Shown: positions 35,313 to 45,753, counted from the first letter of the stretch. The stretch is 64,000 nt of DNA from Paenibacillus wynnii (GCF_000757885.1 NZ_JQCR01000002.1:744001-808000); one strand, 5' to 3'. Made by a program: numbers and translations. The notes: generated from the letters alone by a model not told the origin.

Positions 35313-36110
35313 TCAGTGCACTCCCTTTCGTCTCTTCGTCCACTCCATTAACAGAAGCAGTCCCACTGAGAAAGCAGCCAGTACAAGCGCTACACCACCC
35401 GCAGCGGCTACATTAAAATTCTCCACATCTTGATATACCAGCGTAGTTGCCGTTTGGGTTTTGTTCATAATATTACCTGAGACCACGAGCACAGCACCGA
35501 ACTCTCCCAAGGAACGGGCGACGGTTAAAATCACACCGTACATCACAGCCCAGCGGATCGATGGCCAAGTTACTCTCCAAAATGTAGTCCAGCCATACGC
35601 ACCCAGCGTTGAAGCCGCCTCCTCCTGTTGAGAGCCGATCTCCTGAAGTACCGGCATCACCTCACGCACCATCAGGGGAAAAGTAACGAACAGGGTAGCA
35701 ATCACCATACCGGGAAAGGCATAGACGATCTTTACTCCGATTTCCTCAAACAGGGCTCCGAGCGGGCTATCTGGACCAAGCAACAGAACAATCATCAACC
35801 CCCCAATTACAGGAGATACCGCATAAGGGAGATCGACAATACTATTTAGCAGCCCCTTTAGGCGGCGTCCTATCCAAGTGGCCCGAACGAGATACAGAGC
35901 CATCATAATTCCAAATAACGTATTCAGCAGGGTAACAACTATAACAACAAGCCCGGTCATCAATAACGCATGCAGCGCCTCCGGACGGGTTAAGGCATTC
36001 CAGAATCCTTCAAAACCATTACTGAAAGCTCCAGTAGTCATCTTGCTGAGCGGTGCAATAATAAGTAGAAAAAAGACAAGGTAAGTAAGGGCGATCCACA
36101 ATCTCCTCAT
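35313..36110 (-). CDS. cysW: Sulfate ABC transporter permease CysW
   Basis: The 265-residue membrane permease has six predicted helices and the ATPase-contacting EAA loop EEAASTLGAYGWTTFWRVTWPSI near residue 165. FGAVLVVSGNIMNKTQTATTLVY is the CysW-type stretch after the EAA loop. It overlaps the stop of cysT by four bases and is followed directly by cysA, so the three transporter subunits are translated together. Confidence 0.93.
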   Translation of the reverse strand: MRRLWIALTYLVFFLLIIAPLSKMTTGAFSNGFEGFWNALTRPEALHALLMTGLVVIVVTLLNTLFGIMMALYLVRATWIGRRLKGLLNSIVDLPYAVSPVIGGLMIVLLLGPDSPLGALFEEIGVKIVYAFPGMVIATLFVTFPLMVREVMPVLQEIGSQQEEAASTLGAYGWTTFWRVTWPSIRWAVMYGVILTVARSLGEFGAVLVVSGNIMNKTQTATTLVYQDVENFNVAAAGGVALVLAAFSVGLLLLMEWTKRRKGVH

Positions 36111-36922
36111 GATCTTCTCCCCCGCATCTGCACCATATTAATGAGCCATAGGATGAGAAAGGACAAGGTCAACAGGATGACAGAGACAGCAGCAGCTCCA
36201 ACCGGGTTATCACTCTCTACCTCTCCAAATATAAATACGGAGGATACAAGCGTCCGGCCCGGGATATTCCCGGCTACGAGGACGACAGCACCGAACTCAG
36301 CCAGTGCCCGCGAGAAGGCCAGCATTCCCCCGCTAATCATACCGGGCAGCATGGAGGGCAGTATGACCTTTCGGAAGACCCGGCTGCCTTTAGCGCCCAT
36401 AGTATAAGCCGCTTCCTCTTCAGAGGGATCGAGCTCCTCCAGCAGCGGTTGTACCGCTCGTATAACAAACGGAAAAGTTACAAAGATCATGGCGATTACA
36501 ATAGCAGGTTGGTGAAAAACAATCTCGAAACCCAGTGCCTCCGCCGCTTTCCCAATGAAGCTTCCGGGCCCAAGCAGCAGCAATATCATTAGTCCGCCTA
36601 CCGCCGTGGGCAAAGCGAACGGCAAATCAACCAAGCTGTTCAGAATGGACTTTCCGGGGAATTTGTACCGAATAAGAACCCAGGCGATCATCGTCCCCAC
36701 AACCACATTAATAACAGTAGCAACAATAGCCAGCTTCAGTGTCAACAATACCGATTTCCAAGCAATTGGGTCAGTAACACTCTCGAAGAAGCTGCGGAAC
36801 CCGAGTGAAAAAGAGTTGTAGTAAACACCGAGAATTGGCAATACGATTAATACTACAAAATATAACAAGATTGTAGTACGGAATCCCCAGGTCCATCCTT
36901 TGTGTCTGAGTAGTGAATTCAA
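36107..36922 (-). CDS. cysT: Sulfate ABC transporter permease CysT
   Basis: The 271-residue permease pairs with CysW. It starts with TTG at 36922, nine bases after GGGGGG. FALPTAVGGLMILLLLGPG, the EAA loop EEAAYTMGAKGSRVFRKVILPSM and FGAVVLVAGNIPGRTLVSSVFIFGEVESDN are CysT signatures. Being first in cysT-cysW-cysA-sbp, its upstream gap should hold the sulfur-responsive control site; an imperfect dyad GATTATTCC...TATAATC at about 36980-37016 is a candidate operator that I cannot confirm. Confidence 0.93.
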   Translation of the reverse strand: MNSLLRHKGWTWGFRTTILLYFVVLIVLPILGVYYNSFSLGFRSFFESVTDPIAWKSVLLTLKLAIVATVINVVVGTMIAWVLIRYKFPGKSILNSLVDLPFALPTAVGGLMILLLLGPGSFIGKAAEALGFEIVFHQPAIVIAMIFVTFPFVIRAVQPLLEELDPSEEEAAYTMGAKGSRVFRKVILPSMLPGMISGGMLAFSRALAEFGAVVLVAGNIPGRTLVSSVFIFGEVESDNPVGAAAVSVILLTLSFLILWLINMVQMRGRRS

Positions 36923-37151
36923 CGATTATGACCCCCCACCTCCGGCAAACCGGTCGGTATTCTTTTCAAAACCCTTCATAGATTATTCCTATTAATATAC
37001 TTGGTTTAATATAATCACTACTTTACCAAAAGTAGCTTGCCACCGTCAATTACTTTCGAGTTGTTTTTGGGTAAAATATATTATACGTAGTAATCTATGC
37101 GCCTAACTTATCCTTAGTCCATCATTCATTATCAGAAAAGAGGAGAAAAAT

Positions 37152-37553
37152 ATGCTGCACACCATTGAGATTTCCACCAGTAAAAGAGATGAAATGCGTG
37201 ATATCACCCGGGAAGTTGTCTCCTATGTAAAAAAAAGCGGAATTCAGAACGGAATTGCCGTTGTGTATTGTCCACATACCACCGCAGGGATTGCCATTAA
37301 TGAGAATGCGGACCCCGATGTGAAGCATGATGTGCTTATGAGACTAGATGAAGTCTATCCTTGGGAGCATCCAAAGTATCGTCATGCTGAAGGCAATACA
37401 GCCTCCCATTTGAAATCCATTACCAGCGGTCCTTCCCAAAGCTTGATCATCCATGAAGGTGAGCTGCTGCTAGGACGCTGGCAAGGAATTTACTTTTGCG
37501 AATTCGATGGTCCCCGACGGCGCCAGTGTTATATCAAAGTTGTAGAAGGTTAA
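37152..37553 (+). CDS. YjbQ family protein (UPF0047)
   Basis: The 133-residue protein is a trimeric beta-fold member of UPF0047. The family signature is VYCPHTTAGIAINENADPDVKHDVL, with conserved histidines near residues 41 and 61, and SGPSQSLIIHEGELLLGRWQGIYFCEFDGPR closes the fold. Some members have weak thiamine phosphate synthase activity, and the physiological role is unsettled. AGAGGAGA precedes the ATG. It is monocistronic with its own terminator. Confidence 0.9.
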   Translation: MLHTIEISTSKRDEMRDITREVVSYVKKSGIQNGIAVVYCPHTTAGIAINENADPDVKHDVLMRLDEVYPWEHPKYRHAEGNTASHLKSITSGPSQSLIIHEGELLLGRWQGIYFCEFDGPRRRQCYIKVVEG

Positions 37554-37563
37554 AACAATACTT

Positions 37564-37596
37564 AGGGCCGCTCTAGATATCACTTAGAGCGGCCCT
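37564..37596. terminator. Rho-independent terminator after yjbQ
   Basis: AGGGCCGCTCTA pairs with TAGAGCGGCCCT (12 bp) over a nine-base loop. The T-tract after it is poor. Confidence 0.7.
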
Positions 37597-37685
37597 CTAT
37601 ACAAATTATAGCAACTTTAACTTTCACTATGCGAAGTTATACCAATGCAACGCTCTAAAGCGTAATAGGATAAAAAAATACCCAG

Positions 37686-38267
37686 CTACAGACTGCGGCA
37701 AAGTACTTTGATATGAGATACAGCAGCTTGTTTTACATCCTCAAAGGAGACTTTATCCTGAATGTAATAGGATATAAATCCGTGGGCAGATAAAAACAAC
37801 GTCAGCGGTACACTCTGCCAATCCTCGGCTACATATCCTTCTTCCTTCATATGACGGCGTACTATACTTGAAAATAGTTCAAAACATCGACCCTGTTCAG
37901 CCCGACAATAAGCAAGCAGCTCTTCATCGCGAATCATGAACATGATCTCATATTGATACGGATGATCAATTCCAAATTTAATAAACTCCATGAGCAACTG
38001 CTCGACCCGAGTCATACCTTCTTCGGGAGGTTTGTTCATAGCTTGGGATAACAGGTTAGCTACATGATTGAAATCCTCGACAACAATAGCGTAGAATAAT
38101 TCTGCTTTTTCCTTGAAATGATAGTACAAGGAGCCGTGGCTGTATCCCAAATGCTGTCCGATACTGCGCATTGAAATGGCCCGGTACCCTTTGGTAATGA
38201 ACAGATGCCTAGCCGACTCCAATATCCTTTCCCTCGACAACTCCTGTTCCACTGCTCTTCTTGCCAT
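37686..38267 (-). CDS. TetR family transcriptional regulator
   Basis: The 193-residue repressor has its helix-turn-helix at residues 8-55: RERILESARHLFITKGYRAISMRSIGQHLGYSHGSLYYHFKEKAELF, split as IGQHLGYSHGSLYYHF at the recognition helix. The C-terminal ligand domain begins at about residue 70 and is hydrophobic, with FELFSSIVRRHMKEEGY and a TetR_C-like end. The gene begins four bases after the yigZ stop. The ligand and targets are unknown. It may regulate its own operon. Confidence 0.9.
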   Translation of the reverse strand: MARRAVEQELSRERILESARHLFITKGYRAISMRSIGQHLGYSHGSLYYHFKEKAELFYAIVVEDFNHVANLLSQAMNKPPEEGMTRVEQLLMEFIKFGIDHPYQYEIMFMIRDEELLAYCRAEQGRCFELFSSIVRRHMKEEGYVAEDWQSVPLTLFLSAHGFISYYIQDKVSFEDVKQAAVSHIKVLCRSL

Positions 38268-38271
38268 TATC

Positions 38272-38904
38272 TTATTCCCCTTCGCTGTAGTAAAGCCGCT
38301 GGCCCTCCGTTACACGAGCCTGCCCCTGGGTCAAGTCAGTTATCCATGCCATAAACGGGTCACCTTCATCATTGCGCGGCAGACATGTTAGCGTAACTTT
38401 ATCGGTAAATAAAGTCTCGCCGGTCTTAATTCCCCGTCCCCTAAGCTCGTTCTCCACTTTGCCCAGCCAAGTGTAGTCGATTTCTACGAACACCTCTCGC
38501 CGCAGTACACGGGTGATTACTTCACCGGCTTCCAACGCCAATACAGCGCCATCCGTATAAGCCCGGATCAGTCCTCCTGCTCCCAGCATGATGCCTCCGA
38601 AATAGCGGGTGACTACAATGACAACATTTTTAACTCCCTGGTTGCGGATTACTTCCAAAATCGGTTTACCGGCCGTTCCACTCGGTTCACCGTCGTCTGA
38701 CTGTCTCTGAATCTCGTCTCTTTCACCGATCGTATAAGCAGAGCAGTTATGTGTGGCGTTCCAATGCTTCTTCTTGATGTCCTCAATAAATGACACTGCT
38801 TCATCTTCGTTCTCCACCGGCATAACATGACCAATGAAGCGTGATTTACGGATTACGACTTCCAAGGAGCCGGAAGAACGTACCGTCCGATATTGTTCCA
38901 GCAT
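38272..38904 (-). CDS. YigZ family protein (IMPACT)
   Basis: This 210-residue protein belongs to the IMPACT/YigZ family, thought to help the translation machinery or stress control. KSRFIGHVMPVENEDEAVSFIEDIKKKHWNATHNCSAY gives the start of the family signature (split: SRFIGH, HWNATHNCSAY), followed by SDDGEPSGTAGKPIL and VVIVTRYFGGIMLGAGGLIRAY. The C-terminal third is the DUF1949-like ferredoxin-fold domain. AAGGAATG precedes the ATG. It shares an operon with the TetR gene. Confidence 0.9.
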   Translation of the reverse strand: MLEQYRTVRSSGSLEVVIRKSRFIGHVMPVENEDEAVSFIEDIKKKHWNATHNCSAYTIGERDEIQRQSDDGEPSGTAGKPILEVIRNQGVKNVVIVVTRYFGGIMLGAGGLIRAYTDGAVLALEAGEVITRVLRREVFVEIDYTWLGKVENELRGRGIKTGETLFTDKVTLTCLPRNDEGDPFMAWITDLTQGQARVTEGQRLYYSEGE

Positions 38905-38956
38905 TTCATTCCATTCCTTATATGTGCATGATGGCTTGAACTCTTGATATATATTA

Positions 38957-38995
38957 GGAGCAGCCCAGGGTATGAATTACCTATGGACTGCTCCT
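38957..38995 (-). terminator. Possible terminator after pgi
   Basis: AGGAGCAG pairs with CTGCTCCT with extra imperfect pairs inside. The stem is good but T-runs are lacking on the minus side, so the terminator call is tentative. Confidence 0.4.
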
Positions 38996-39035
38996 CTGTT
39001 AAATTGGAATGCTATGATAAATCTCTAGGTGAGTA

Positions 39036-40391
39036 CTATTCTGTAAGTCTGGCTTCCAATTCGGCTTTTTCTTTCTCGTAGCCTGGTTTGCCCAGCAATG
39101 CGAACATGTTCTTCTTATAGGCTTCTACACCCGGTTGATCGAACGGATTCACGCCAAGCAAGTATCCGCTGATTCCGCAAGCTATTTCAAAGAAGTATAC
39201 CATGTATCCGAAAGTATATGGCGTTTGATCCGGGATGGTTACAATCAGGTTCGGCACTTGTCCGTCTGTATGTGCAAGCATCGTTCCTTGGAAAGCCTTT
39301 TTATTTACAAAATCCATAGTCTTACCAGTCAGGAAGTTCAGACCGTCAAGATCATCCGGATCACTCTCAATCGTTACATGATGCTCTACATTTGCCACTT
39401 GGATAACCGTCTCGAAAATGTTACGGCTGCCTTCTTGGATATATTGACCCATGGAATGCAGGTCCGTAGAGAAATCAACGGAAGAAGGATAGATTCCTTT
39501 GAAGTCCTTGCCTTCGCTTTCGCCGAAAAGTTGTTTCCACCACTCGGATACGAAGTGAAGGGATGGCTCGTAGTTAACCAGAATTTCAATGGCCTTACCT
39601 TTACGGTATAGAGCATTACGAACTGCAGCATATTGATAGGCTTGGTTAGTCGCAACATCCGGGTTGTTGAATTCATCAGCGGCTGCGGCTGCACCTTGCA
39701 TCATTTCTTCAATATTAATACCTGCCGTAGCAATCGGCAGTAATCCTACCGGTGTCAGCACGGAATAACGTCCGCCTACATCATCAGGGATAATGAATGA
39801 CTCGTAGCCTTCTTCAGTAGCTAGCTTCTTGAGCGCACCTTTTTCCTTATCTGTAGTAGCATAAATGCGTTTGCGAGCTTCCTCTTTACCATATTTCTTC
39901 TCCAGCTCAGCGCGGAAGATACGGAAAGCGATAGCGGGTTCGGTAGTTGTTCCGGATTTGGAGATAACATTCACGGAGAAGTCTTTACCTTTTACAAGGT
40001 CAAGCAAATGCGTGATGTACGTTGAGCTGATGTTGTTACCGGCGAAATAAACTTCCGGTGTCTTGCGGCTGTCCTTGGACAGATTATTGTAGAAGGAGTG
40101 TGAGAGTGCTTCAATAGCCGCACGTGCTCCCAAGTAGGAACCGCCGATACCGATAACGATCAATACATCAGAATCACTTTGAATCTTCTTAGCGGCAGCC
40201 TGAATACGTGCGAACTCGTCTTTGTTATAGGCATGTGGCAGATCGATCCAACCTAGGTAGTCTGATCCCGCTCCGGTAGCGTTATGTAGTTGCTCATGGG
40301 CTAGTTTAACCGGCGCTGCAAGAAAGTCAATCTCCTGCTGGTTGATGAAATCAAGGGCTTTACTGTAGTCAAAATTAATCTTTTTGGACAC
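39036..40391 (-). CDS. pgi: Glucose-6-phosphate isomerase
   Basis: Pgi converts glucose 6-phosphate and fructose 6-phosphate in glycolysis. The 451-residue product is the short bacterial form usual in Bacillota. It starts with GTG behind [56 protein letters not shown] and [28 protein letters not shown] (split at GKDF) cover the substrate site, and [10 protein letters not shown], near the C-terminus, holds the conserved lysine. It is monocistronic. Confidence 0.96.
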   Translation of the reverse strand: MSKKINFDYSKALDFINQQEIDFLAAPVKLAHEQLHNATGAGSDYLGWIDLPHAYNKDEFARIQAAAKKIQSDSDVLIVIGIGGSYLGARAAIEALSHSFYNNLSKDSRKTPEVYFAGNNISSTYITHLLDLVKGKDFSVNVISKSGTTTEPAIAFRIFRAELEKKYGKEEARKRIYATTDKEKGALKKLATEEGYESFIIPDDVGGRYSVLTPVGLLPIATAGINIEEMMQGAAAAADEFNNPDVATNQAYQYAAVRNALYRKGKAIEILVNYEPSLHFVSEWWKQLFGESEGKDFKGIYPSSVDFSTDLHSMGQYIQEGSRNIFETVIQVANVEHHVTIESDPDDLDGLNFLTGKTMDFVNKKAFQGTMLAHTDGQVPNLIVTIPDQTPYTFGYMVYFFEIACGISGYLLGVNPFDQPGVEAYKKNMFALLGKPGYEKEKAELEARLTE

Positions 40392-40661
40392 GGTAATGGT
40401 AACCTCCTGTATATCTCTTTAGTGTGACACGGTTTGTAACAACTTTATAATAGGATACTTTAATTTCGCGGGACTGGCAAGGTCTTAGGGCACATCAAGG
40501 ACTCCAGCCTTATGTTTTTGAAGCTTTTGTGGAAGTGTCCGGAAACCATATGGATTCAGCGCTGTGGAACATGCTATAAGCCCGTGTTAAAATGATAGGA
40601 ACGTATGACTTTAGAAGCTGTTACAGTTCTAATGCGACCCTAAGGTGAAGGTGGAAATGAA

Positions 40662-41564
40662 ATGAAACAAATCGGCTTTATCGGACTCGGAACCATGGGA
40701 GCGCCTATGGCCTCCAACATCCTGCGCGCAGGATATCAAGTAACCGTGTACAACCGCACGGCCTCCAAGTGTGAACCTCTTATCAGTGAAGGCGCAAAAA
40801 CAGCCTCTACACCACATGCAGCTGCAGAAGGCAAGGACGTTATTATTACCATGATCAGCAACGACGATTCTATCCGTGAAGTATTTTACGGCAAGGACGG
40901 AATTCTGGAAGCCTTGAAACCTGGAGCTGTAGTTATTGATTCAAGCACCATCTCTACGGGGTTGGTCCGTGAGATTGCTGCAGCAGTGGCAGATCACGGA
41001 GGCCAATTCCTTGATGCCCCTGTAACCGGCAGCAAACCCGCTGCCATCGAAGGCACATTAGTATTTATGGTTGGCGGCAATGCAGACGTTATTGAATCTA
41101 CCCGGGATATCTTCGACACCTTGGGCAAGAAGCTTCTGCACATGGGTGAGAATGGAAGCGGTGCAGCAGCAAAATTGGCGCACAATGCCATGGTTGGTAT
41201 CCACAACGTTGCTCTTGCGGAAGGCTTCGCGATTGCTGTTAAATCCGGTGTGCCGGCGGACAAGTTCCTGGAGTTAGTGATGAACGGTTCCGCAGGAAGC
41301 AAACAGGCTGAACTCAAGGGCCGCAAAATCATCGAGAACGACTTCACCAACCAGTTCTCCTTGGCTCTTATGCTTAAGGATCTGAAGCTGGCTTCCGCGC
41401 TTAGCGATTCTACAAGTGTTCCATCCCCAATGCTGGGTCTGGCTAAGAGCATGTTCCAAGCCGGGTTTAACCAAGGCTACGGTGATGAGGATCTCTCCGC
41501 TGTGGTTAAATGCTATGAGCAATGGATCGGCCAGAAGATGGGCGGGAAACCCTCTGATCAGTAG
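40662..41564 (+). CDS. NAD(P)-dependent beta-hydroxyacid dehydrogenase
   Basis: The 300-residue enzyme belongs to the 3-hydroxyisobutyrate / 2-hydroxy-3-oxopropionate (tartronate semialdehyde) reductase group. The Rossmann motif GFIGLGTMGAPMASNILRAG is at residues 5-23, NRTASKCEPL follows strand 2, DAPVTGSKPAAIEGTL is the substrate-binding loop, and GAAAKLAHNAMVG holds the catalytic lysine (about residue 171). The second domain is all-helical. NR after strand 2 favours NADPH. No glyoxylate or valine-degradation genes are beside it, so the substrate is open. Confidence 0.9.
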   Translation: MKQIGFIGLGTMGAPMASNILRAGYQVTVYNRTASKCEPLISEGAKTASTPHAAAEGKDVIITMISNDDSIREVFYGKDGILEALKPGAVVIDSSTISTGLVREIAAAVADHGGQFLDAPVTGSKPAAIEGTLVFMVGGNADVIESTRDIFDTLGKKLLHMGENGSGAAAKLAHNAMVGIHNVALAEGFAIAVKSGVPADKFLELVMNGSAGSKQAELKGRKIIENDFTNQFSLALMLKDLKLASALSDSTSVPSPMLGLAKSMFQAGFNQGYGDEDLSAVVKCYEQWIGQKMGGKPSDQ

Positions 41565-41585
41565 TTTTTTCTCCTAATCAAATAT

Positions 41586-41630
41586 ATAGAGCCGGCTTCT
41601 CATCCCTAAGGATATAGAAGCCGGCTCTAT
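41586..41630. terminator. Bidirectional rho-independent terminator
   Basis: ATAGAGCCGGCTTCT pairs with AGAAGCCGGCTCTAT, a 15 bp perfect stem. It lies between the dehydrogenase gene and the convergent carboxypeptidase gene. Confidence 0.85.
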
Positions 41631-41657
41631 TGCTATTTACGGAGTATTTGCATTATC

Positions 41658-43154
41658 TTACTTTATTTGCTCGGATAGCTCAACATCTGTTGCCGCGTTT
41701 TGCACAGTTTCTTCTATTGGCCACTTAAGTTCTGCCTTTCGTCCGTCGATCCACCAATTACCACTTGGGGTGGAGGCCAGCAACCAGGTTCCCCATCTTC
41801 CGGATACCTGGACAGTCTGCGGAGCGAGAAGCGTTACCTTAGGCGAGAAGGTATCTGGATATTTATAGGCGGGTATACTCACTTTCATCTCAGCAGTTGC
41901 CTTGATATCCTCGATGATTGCCAGCTTTCCCGGTGAGGGATGGATCCACCCCACTCCTATATCTCCTTTAACCTGATACCAGTCACCCTTACGTGCACTA
42001 ACTTGAATCCTTTGCGGTTGTAGATTGGTGACACCGACTACCGCTCCAATTTTAGTATAAAATTCCGTTCCCGCCAGCAGGCTCATGGTTTGCTGAAGAT
42101 ACTGCAGCTTCTGCTTCTCCAACCATAAGGAATAGGATTGCTTGGCGGAATAAAGTCCAACCTCCTTGTTCTCAGACCAGATCCTGCTGAACTGACTTAA
42201 CGGAACACTGCTCTCTCCGGCATATTTTGCGATTTCAAGAGTGAATCCGGGACGGCCATACTCTTGAATGAACCAGTCCTTATAACCGCCGCCCGAAGGG
42301 TTTTTCTCCGGATTCACTAGAGAGTAGCCTGTTAGGTAGCTGAGTGCTCGGGCCATCGCTTTATCACGGGTAAGATTGCTTTTCAAAGTATTGAAGTTCC
42401 AAAAAATAATTTCGCCGGAGCTATGGTAGGAAATTGTAACTTCAGGATCAATTTTATGCGTAAAATCCATCATCATCTGTACTTCAGGAGCTTCCCCCGG
42501 CTGCTTCCCTTTATAATTCTGATACCAAGGGTACGAAGTGGTAGCCTTAATCGTATTCCAACTCGCAGGATATTGGCGGTTAAGGTCAATTCCCTGCATA
42601 TTTGCTTTCCAGCGGGTAAAATTAGTGCTGTTTCTATTATATTGACGCAGTGTTTTGGCTAGATTCACCGGCAAACCCACCGTACCTTGTTGGGACAAGG
42701 TTACACCATCCGGATTTACCATCGGAACAATCCACATACTGACTTCATCCAGTAAACTACGTACGTTATAGTTAGCAATTTCCCCATTACTGTTATAGGA
42801 TTGGGCATAAGTGTCAATCATTTTCATCAACAGTGAAGTGGTCATCCATTCTCTGGCATGATGAGAACCGTTAAGAAACAGCACGGATTCTCCCCTGCCT
42901 AACTTCACCGCCCAGAGATGCCGCCCATAAGCGGTCTGTCCCAGAGGTTCATAAGATACCAGGTCGGGGTATTGCTTCACCAATCTCTCAATATCCCTTT
43001 GCATTATGGTGTAGGAATATACTTGATTGGGGTTCACAATATTTGCCGATGCATCTGCAGATCCCGTAGTTACGAACAAAGATACAAGGAACATAAAATT
43101 TAAGAAGAATAGTGTGTACTTATGTATTTTCTTGCAAAAAGGTGACTCTATCAT
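41658..43154 (-). CDS. Secreted M14 zinc carboxypeptidase
   Basis: This exported metallopeptidase has 498 residues. After a signal sequence (about residues 11-36) the M14 domain shows SHHAREW with the zinc ligands His99 and Glu102, MVNPDGVT, YNRNSTNFTRWKANMQGIDLNRQYP (with NRN and DLNRQYP motifs), ISYHSSGEIIFW with the third ligand, and GFTLEIAKYAG with the catalytic glutamate. The last 130 residues resemble bacterial SH3-like segments (VSARKGDWYQVKGDIGVGWIHP and VSGRWGTWLLASTPSGNWWIDG), likely for cell-wall binding. It probably trims wall peptides or extracellular peptides. It is monocistronic. Confidence 0.9.
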   Translation of the reverse strand: MIESPFCKKIHKYTLFFLNFMFLVSLFVTTGSADASANIVNPNQVYSYTIMQRDIERLVKQYPDLVSYEPLGQTAYGRHLWAVKLGRGESVLFLNGSHHAREWMTTSLLMKMIDTYAQSYNSNGEIANYNVRSLLDEVSMWIVPMVNPDGVTLSQQGTVGLPVNLAKTLRQYNRNSTNFTRWKANMQGIDLNRQYPASWNTIKATTSYPWYQNYKGKQPGEAPEVQMMMDFTHKIDPEVTISYHSSGEIIFWNFNTLKSNLTRDKAMARALSYLTGYSLVNPEKNPSGGGYKDWFIQEYGRPGFTLEIAKYAGESSVPLSQFSRIWSENKEVGLYSAKQSYSLWLEKQKLQYLQQTMSLLAGTEFYTKIGAVVGVTNLQPQRIQVSARKGDWYQVKGDIGVGWIHPSPGKLAIIEDIKATAEMKVSIPAYKYPDTFSPKVTLLAPQTVQVSGRWGTWLLASTPSGNWWIDGRKAELKWPIEETVQNAATDVELSEQIK

Positions 43155-43302
43155 ATTCCAATCTCCTATTCTATCTGCCTGAGGTGTGCTAACCTCTCTA
43201 GTAGCTAGTGGAAGTATATGACAATGTACCTATGTCGTCAACCGTTAAAATTAGTAGAAATAAAGAGCTTTATGTAGCTTCGGCTCCATCCTACAAAAAC
43301 AT

Positions 43303-43336
43303 AAAAAAACGTCCCATCAGCCGAAGCAGATGGGAC
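43303..43336 (-). terminator. Rho-independent terminator after ppnP
   Basis: On the minus strand GTCCCATC pairs with GATGGGAC around TGCTTCGGCT, followed by GTTTTTTT. It ends the tkt-ppnP transcript. Confidence 0.88.
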
Positions 43337-43360
43337 ATCACTTTATTCATATCGTTAGAA

Positions 43361-43678
43361 TTACATTGCAGGGTATGAACAACAATAATCAGTTACACCG
43401 AACACTTCTAGCGAAAATTTGGAGTTACCGGGAACGTTAAAGGTTTCTGCACCTTTAATTTCCTGCCAGATCTCTGATCCAGGAAGCAGCACTTTAAGAT
43501 CGCCAGACAGAATCTCCATGATCTCAGGGCCTTCTGTGCCGAAATCATACACACCCGGCAGCATAATTCCTAATGTCACTTTGGTACCGTCCTGCAAAAT
43601 GACTGTACGGCTAGTCACTTTTCCTCCATAGTATACGTTCGCTGCTTTTTCAACCGTTGCGTTGTTAAACTGACTCAT
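43361..43678 (-). CDS. ppnP: Pyrimidine/purine nucleoside phosphorylase
   Basis: The 105-residue cupin-fold protein matches PpnP (DUF1255, formerly YaiE), which phosphorolyses a range of nucleosides. [18 protein letters not shown] is close to the family N-terminal pattern, [29 protein letters not shown] gives the cupin strands, and [16 protein letters not shown] the end. CAAGGGGG precedes the ATG. It starts 32 bases after the tkt stop; the ribose phosphate it makes could feed the pentose phosphate pathway used by transketolase. Confidence 0.9.
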   Translation of the reverse strand: MSQFNNATVEKAANVYYGGKVTSRTVILQDGTKVTLGIMLPGVYDFGTEGPEIMEILSGDLKVLLPGSEIWQEIKGAETFNVPGNSKFSLEVFGVTDYCCSYPAM

Positions 43679-43710
43679 TATAGTTCTCCCCCTTGTGATT
43701 ATTCAGTCGA

Positions 43711-45753
43711 TTATAACAGAGCCTTCACACGACTGACAACATTCTCAACGGTAAAGCCATATTCTTTGATAACGGTATCGCCAGGCGCAGAAGCACCGAA
43801 GGTTGTGATACCCAGAATATCGCCTTGATCGCCTGTGTAACGTTCCCAACCAAAGGTTTGAGCCATTTCCACAGCAAGACGGGCTTTAACTTCAGGAAGG
43901 ATTACAGAATCACGGTATGCCTTGTCCTGTTTTTCGAACAAATCCCAGCTCGGCAAACTGATTACACGCACTTCAATGCCTTCTTCAGCCAAAGCAGCTT
44001 GTGCTTTTACAGCAAGCTGTACTTCGGAACCTGTGGCAATGATTTGTGCCTGTGGTTTACCGTTCTTCGCATCAGAGACAACATAACCGCCGCGTTTGAT
44101 GTTATCGCGCACGCCTTCAACGGTTCCTGGCAGAATCGGCAAGTTTTGACGAGTCAATACCAGTGCAACCGGGTTAGCTTTGTTTTCCAGAGCGTAAGCC
44201 CATGCCGCAGAAGTTTCATTAGCATCAGCCGGACGAATAACCGTAAGACCCGGGATGATACGAAGCGAAGCCAGTTGTTCAATCGGCTCATGCGTAGGAC
44301 CGTCCTCACCAACAGCAATACTGTCATGAGTCAGTACATACGTTACAGGAAGCTTCATAATGGCTGCCAGACGAACTGCAGGACGCAGGTAATCCGTAAA
44401 TACGAAGAACGTACCGCCGAAGACTTTCAATCCGCTATGCAGGGCAATACCGTTCATCGCTGCAGCCATACCGAATTCACGAACGCCGAAGTAGATATTA
44501 CGACCGTCATAGGACTCGGAAGTAAACGAAGTCAGGCCGTTCAGGTGAGTCATTGTGGAGCTTTCAAGGTCAGCGGATCCGCCTACAAGCTGAGGAACTC
44601 CCGCTGCCAGACCGTTCAGTGCATTACCGGAAGCAATACGTGTAGATACGGCTTTATCTTCTGTGGTATACATAGGAAGCTTTGCATCCCAGCCTTCTGG
44701 AAGATCGCCATTCGTTACGGTTTCAAATTGGGCAGCAAGCTCTGGGTAAGCTTTTTTGTAAGCTGCAAATTTCTCGTCCCATTCTTTATTCGCCGCAATG
44801 CCGCTTTCTTTGACTTGAGCAAAACGGGTACGAACATCATCAGGTACATAGAAATCTTCTTCATATACCCATTTGTAGAAGTCCTTGGTCAGCTTAGCTT
44901 CATCAGCACCCAGTGGGGAACCGTGAGTACCGCCGTGGCCGCCTTTACCTTGCTTGTTCGGGCTTCCGTAACCAATAACAGTTTTAACTTCAATCAGTGT
45001 TGGCTTGTTGCTATCTGCTTGCGCTTCAGCAATAGCCTTCTCAATTGCAGGAAGATCGTTACCGTCTTCTACGCGCAGCACTTGCCAACCGTATGCTTCA
45101 AAACGTTTAGCTACATTCTCGGAGAAAGACAGGTTCAGCTTGCCGTCCAATGAAATATCATTGGAATCGTACAGAACTACCAACTTGCCCAGTTTCAAGT
45201 GTCCAGCCAGTGAAGCCGCTTCAGAAGAGATTCCTTCCATAAGGTCTCCATCGCCGCAGATTGCATAAGTATAATGATCAACTACACGATGCTGATCTTT
45301 GTTATAAGTAGCCCCCAATTGAGCTTCTGCCATTGCCATACCCACAGCCATAGCGATACCTTGTCCAAGTGGACCCGTAGTAGCATCAACACCTGCAGTA
45401 TGCCCAACTTCTGGATGACCTGGTGTAAGGCTGCCCCATTGACGGAATTTTTTCAACTCTTCCATTGGAAGATCATAGCCGCTTAGGTGCAGCAAGCTGT
45501 ATAGTAGCATAGAGCCGTGTCCTGCAGACAATACAAAACGGTCACGGTTTACCCATGTTGGATGATTCGGATTATGTTTCATTGTTTTGGCGAAAAGCTG
45601 GTATCCCATGGGTGCGGAACCCATCGGCATGCCCGGATGTCCCGAGTTTGCTTTCTCGATGGCATCAATCGCCAGCGTACGGATTGTCGTAATTGCTAGG
45701 TTATCAATTGTAGAGTTTTCTTCCTTTTGGATCGCTTGACTTTGTTCACTCAT
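43711..45753 (-). CDS. tkt: Transketolase
   Basis: Transketolase moves two-carbon units between sugar phosphates using thiamine diphosphate. The 680-residue length is standard. [34 protein letters not shown], and [20 protein letters not shown] (the ThDP/Mg2+ motif near residue 160) lie in the first domain. The pyrimidine domain shows [16 protein letters not shown] and [18 protein letters not shown] with the catalytic residues. AGGAGGAT precedes the ATG. A long open frame antisense to it is a codon-bias artefact. Confidence 0.96.
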   Translation of the reverse strand: MSEQSQAIQKEENSTIDNLAITTIRTLAIDAIEKANSGHPGMPMGSAPMGYQLFAKTMKHNPNHPTWVNRDRFVLSAGHGSMLLYSLLHLSGYDLPMEELKKFRQWGSLTPGHPEVGHTAGVDATTGPLGQGIAMAVGMAMAEAQLGATYNKDQHRVVDHYTYAICGDGDLMEGISSEAASLAGHLKLGKLVVLYDSNDISLDGKLNLSFSENVAKRFEAYGWQVLRVEDGNDLPAIEKAIAEAQADSNKPTLIEVKTVIGYGSPNKQGKGGHGGTHGSPLGADEAKLTKDFYKWVYEEDFYVPDDVRTRFAQVKESGIAANKEWDEKFAAYKKAYPELAAQFETVTNGDLPEGWDAKLPMYTTEDKAVSTRIASGNALNGLAAGVPQLVGGSADLESSTMTHLNGLTSFTSESYDGRNIYFGVREFGMAAAMNGIALHSGLKVFGGTFFVFTDYLRPAVRLAAIMKLPVTYVLTHDSIAVGEDGPTHEPIEQLASLRIIPGLTVIRPADANETSAAWAYALENKANPVALVLTRQNLPILPGTVEGVRDNIKRGGYVVSDAKNGKPQAQIIATGSEVQLAVKAQAALAEEGIEVRVISLPSWDLFEKQDKAYRDSVILPEVKARLAVEMAQTFGWERYTGDQGDILGITTFGASAPGDTVIKEYGFTVENVVSRVKALL

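Noticed and set aside
36923..37151. A CymR or S-box control element before cysT
   Set aside because: Only an imperfect AT-rich dyad is seen, and no S-box motifs are present. The evidence is too weak for a separate feature.
43825..45153. A 442-codon open frame antisense to tkt
   Set aside because: It lies wholly within a perfectly recognisable transketolase gene, has no family motifs and no ribosome binding site. It is a by-product of codon choice in tkt.
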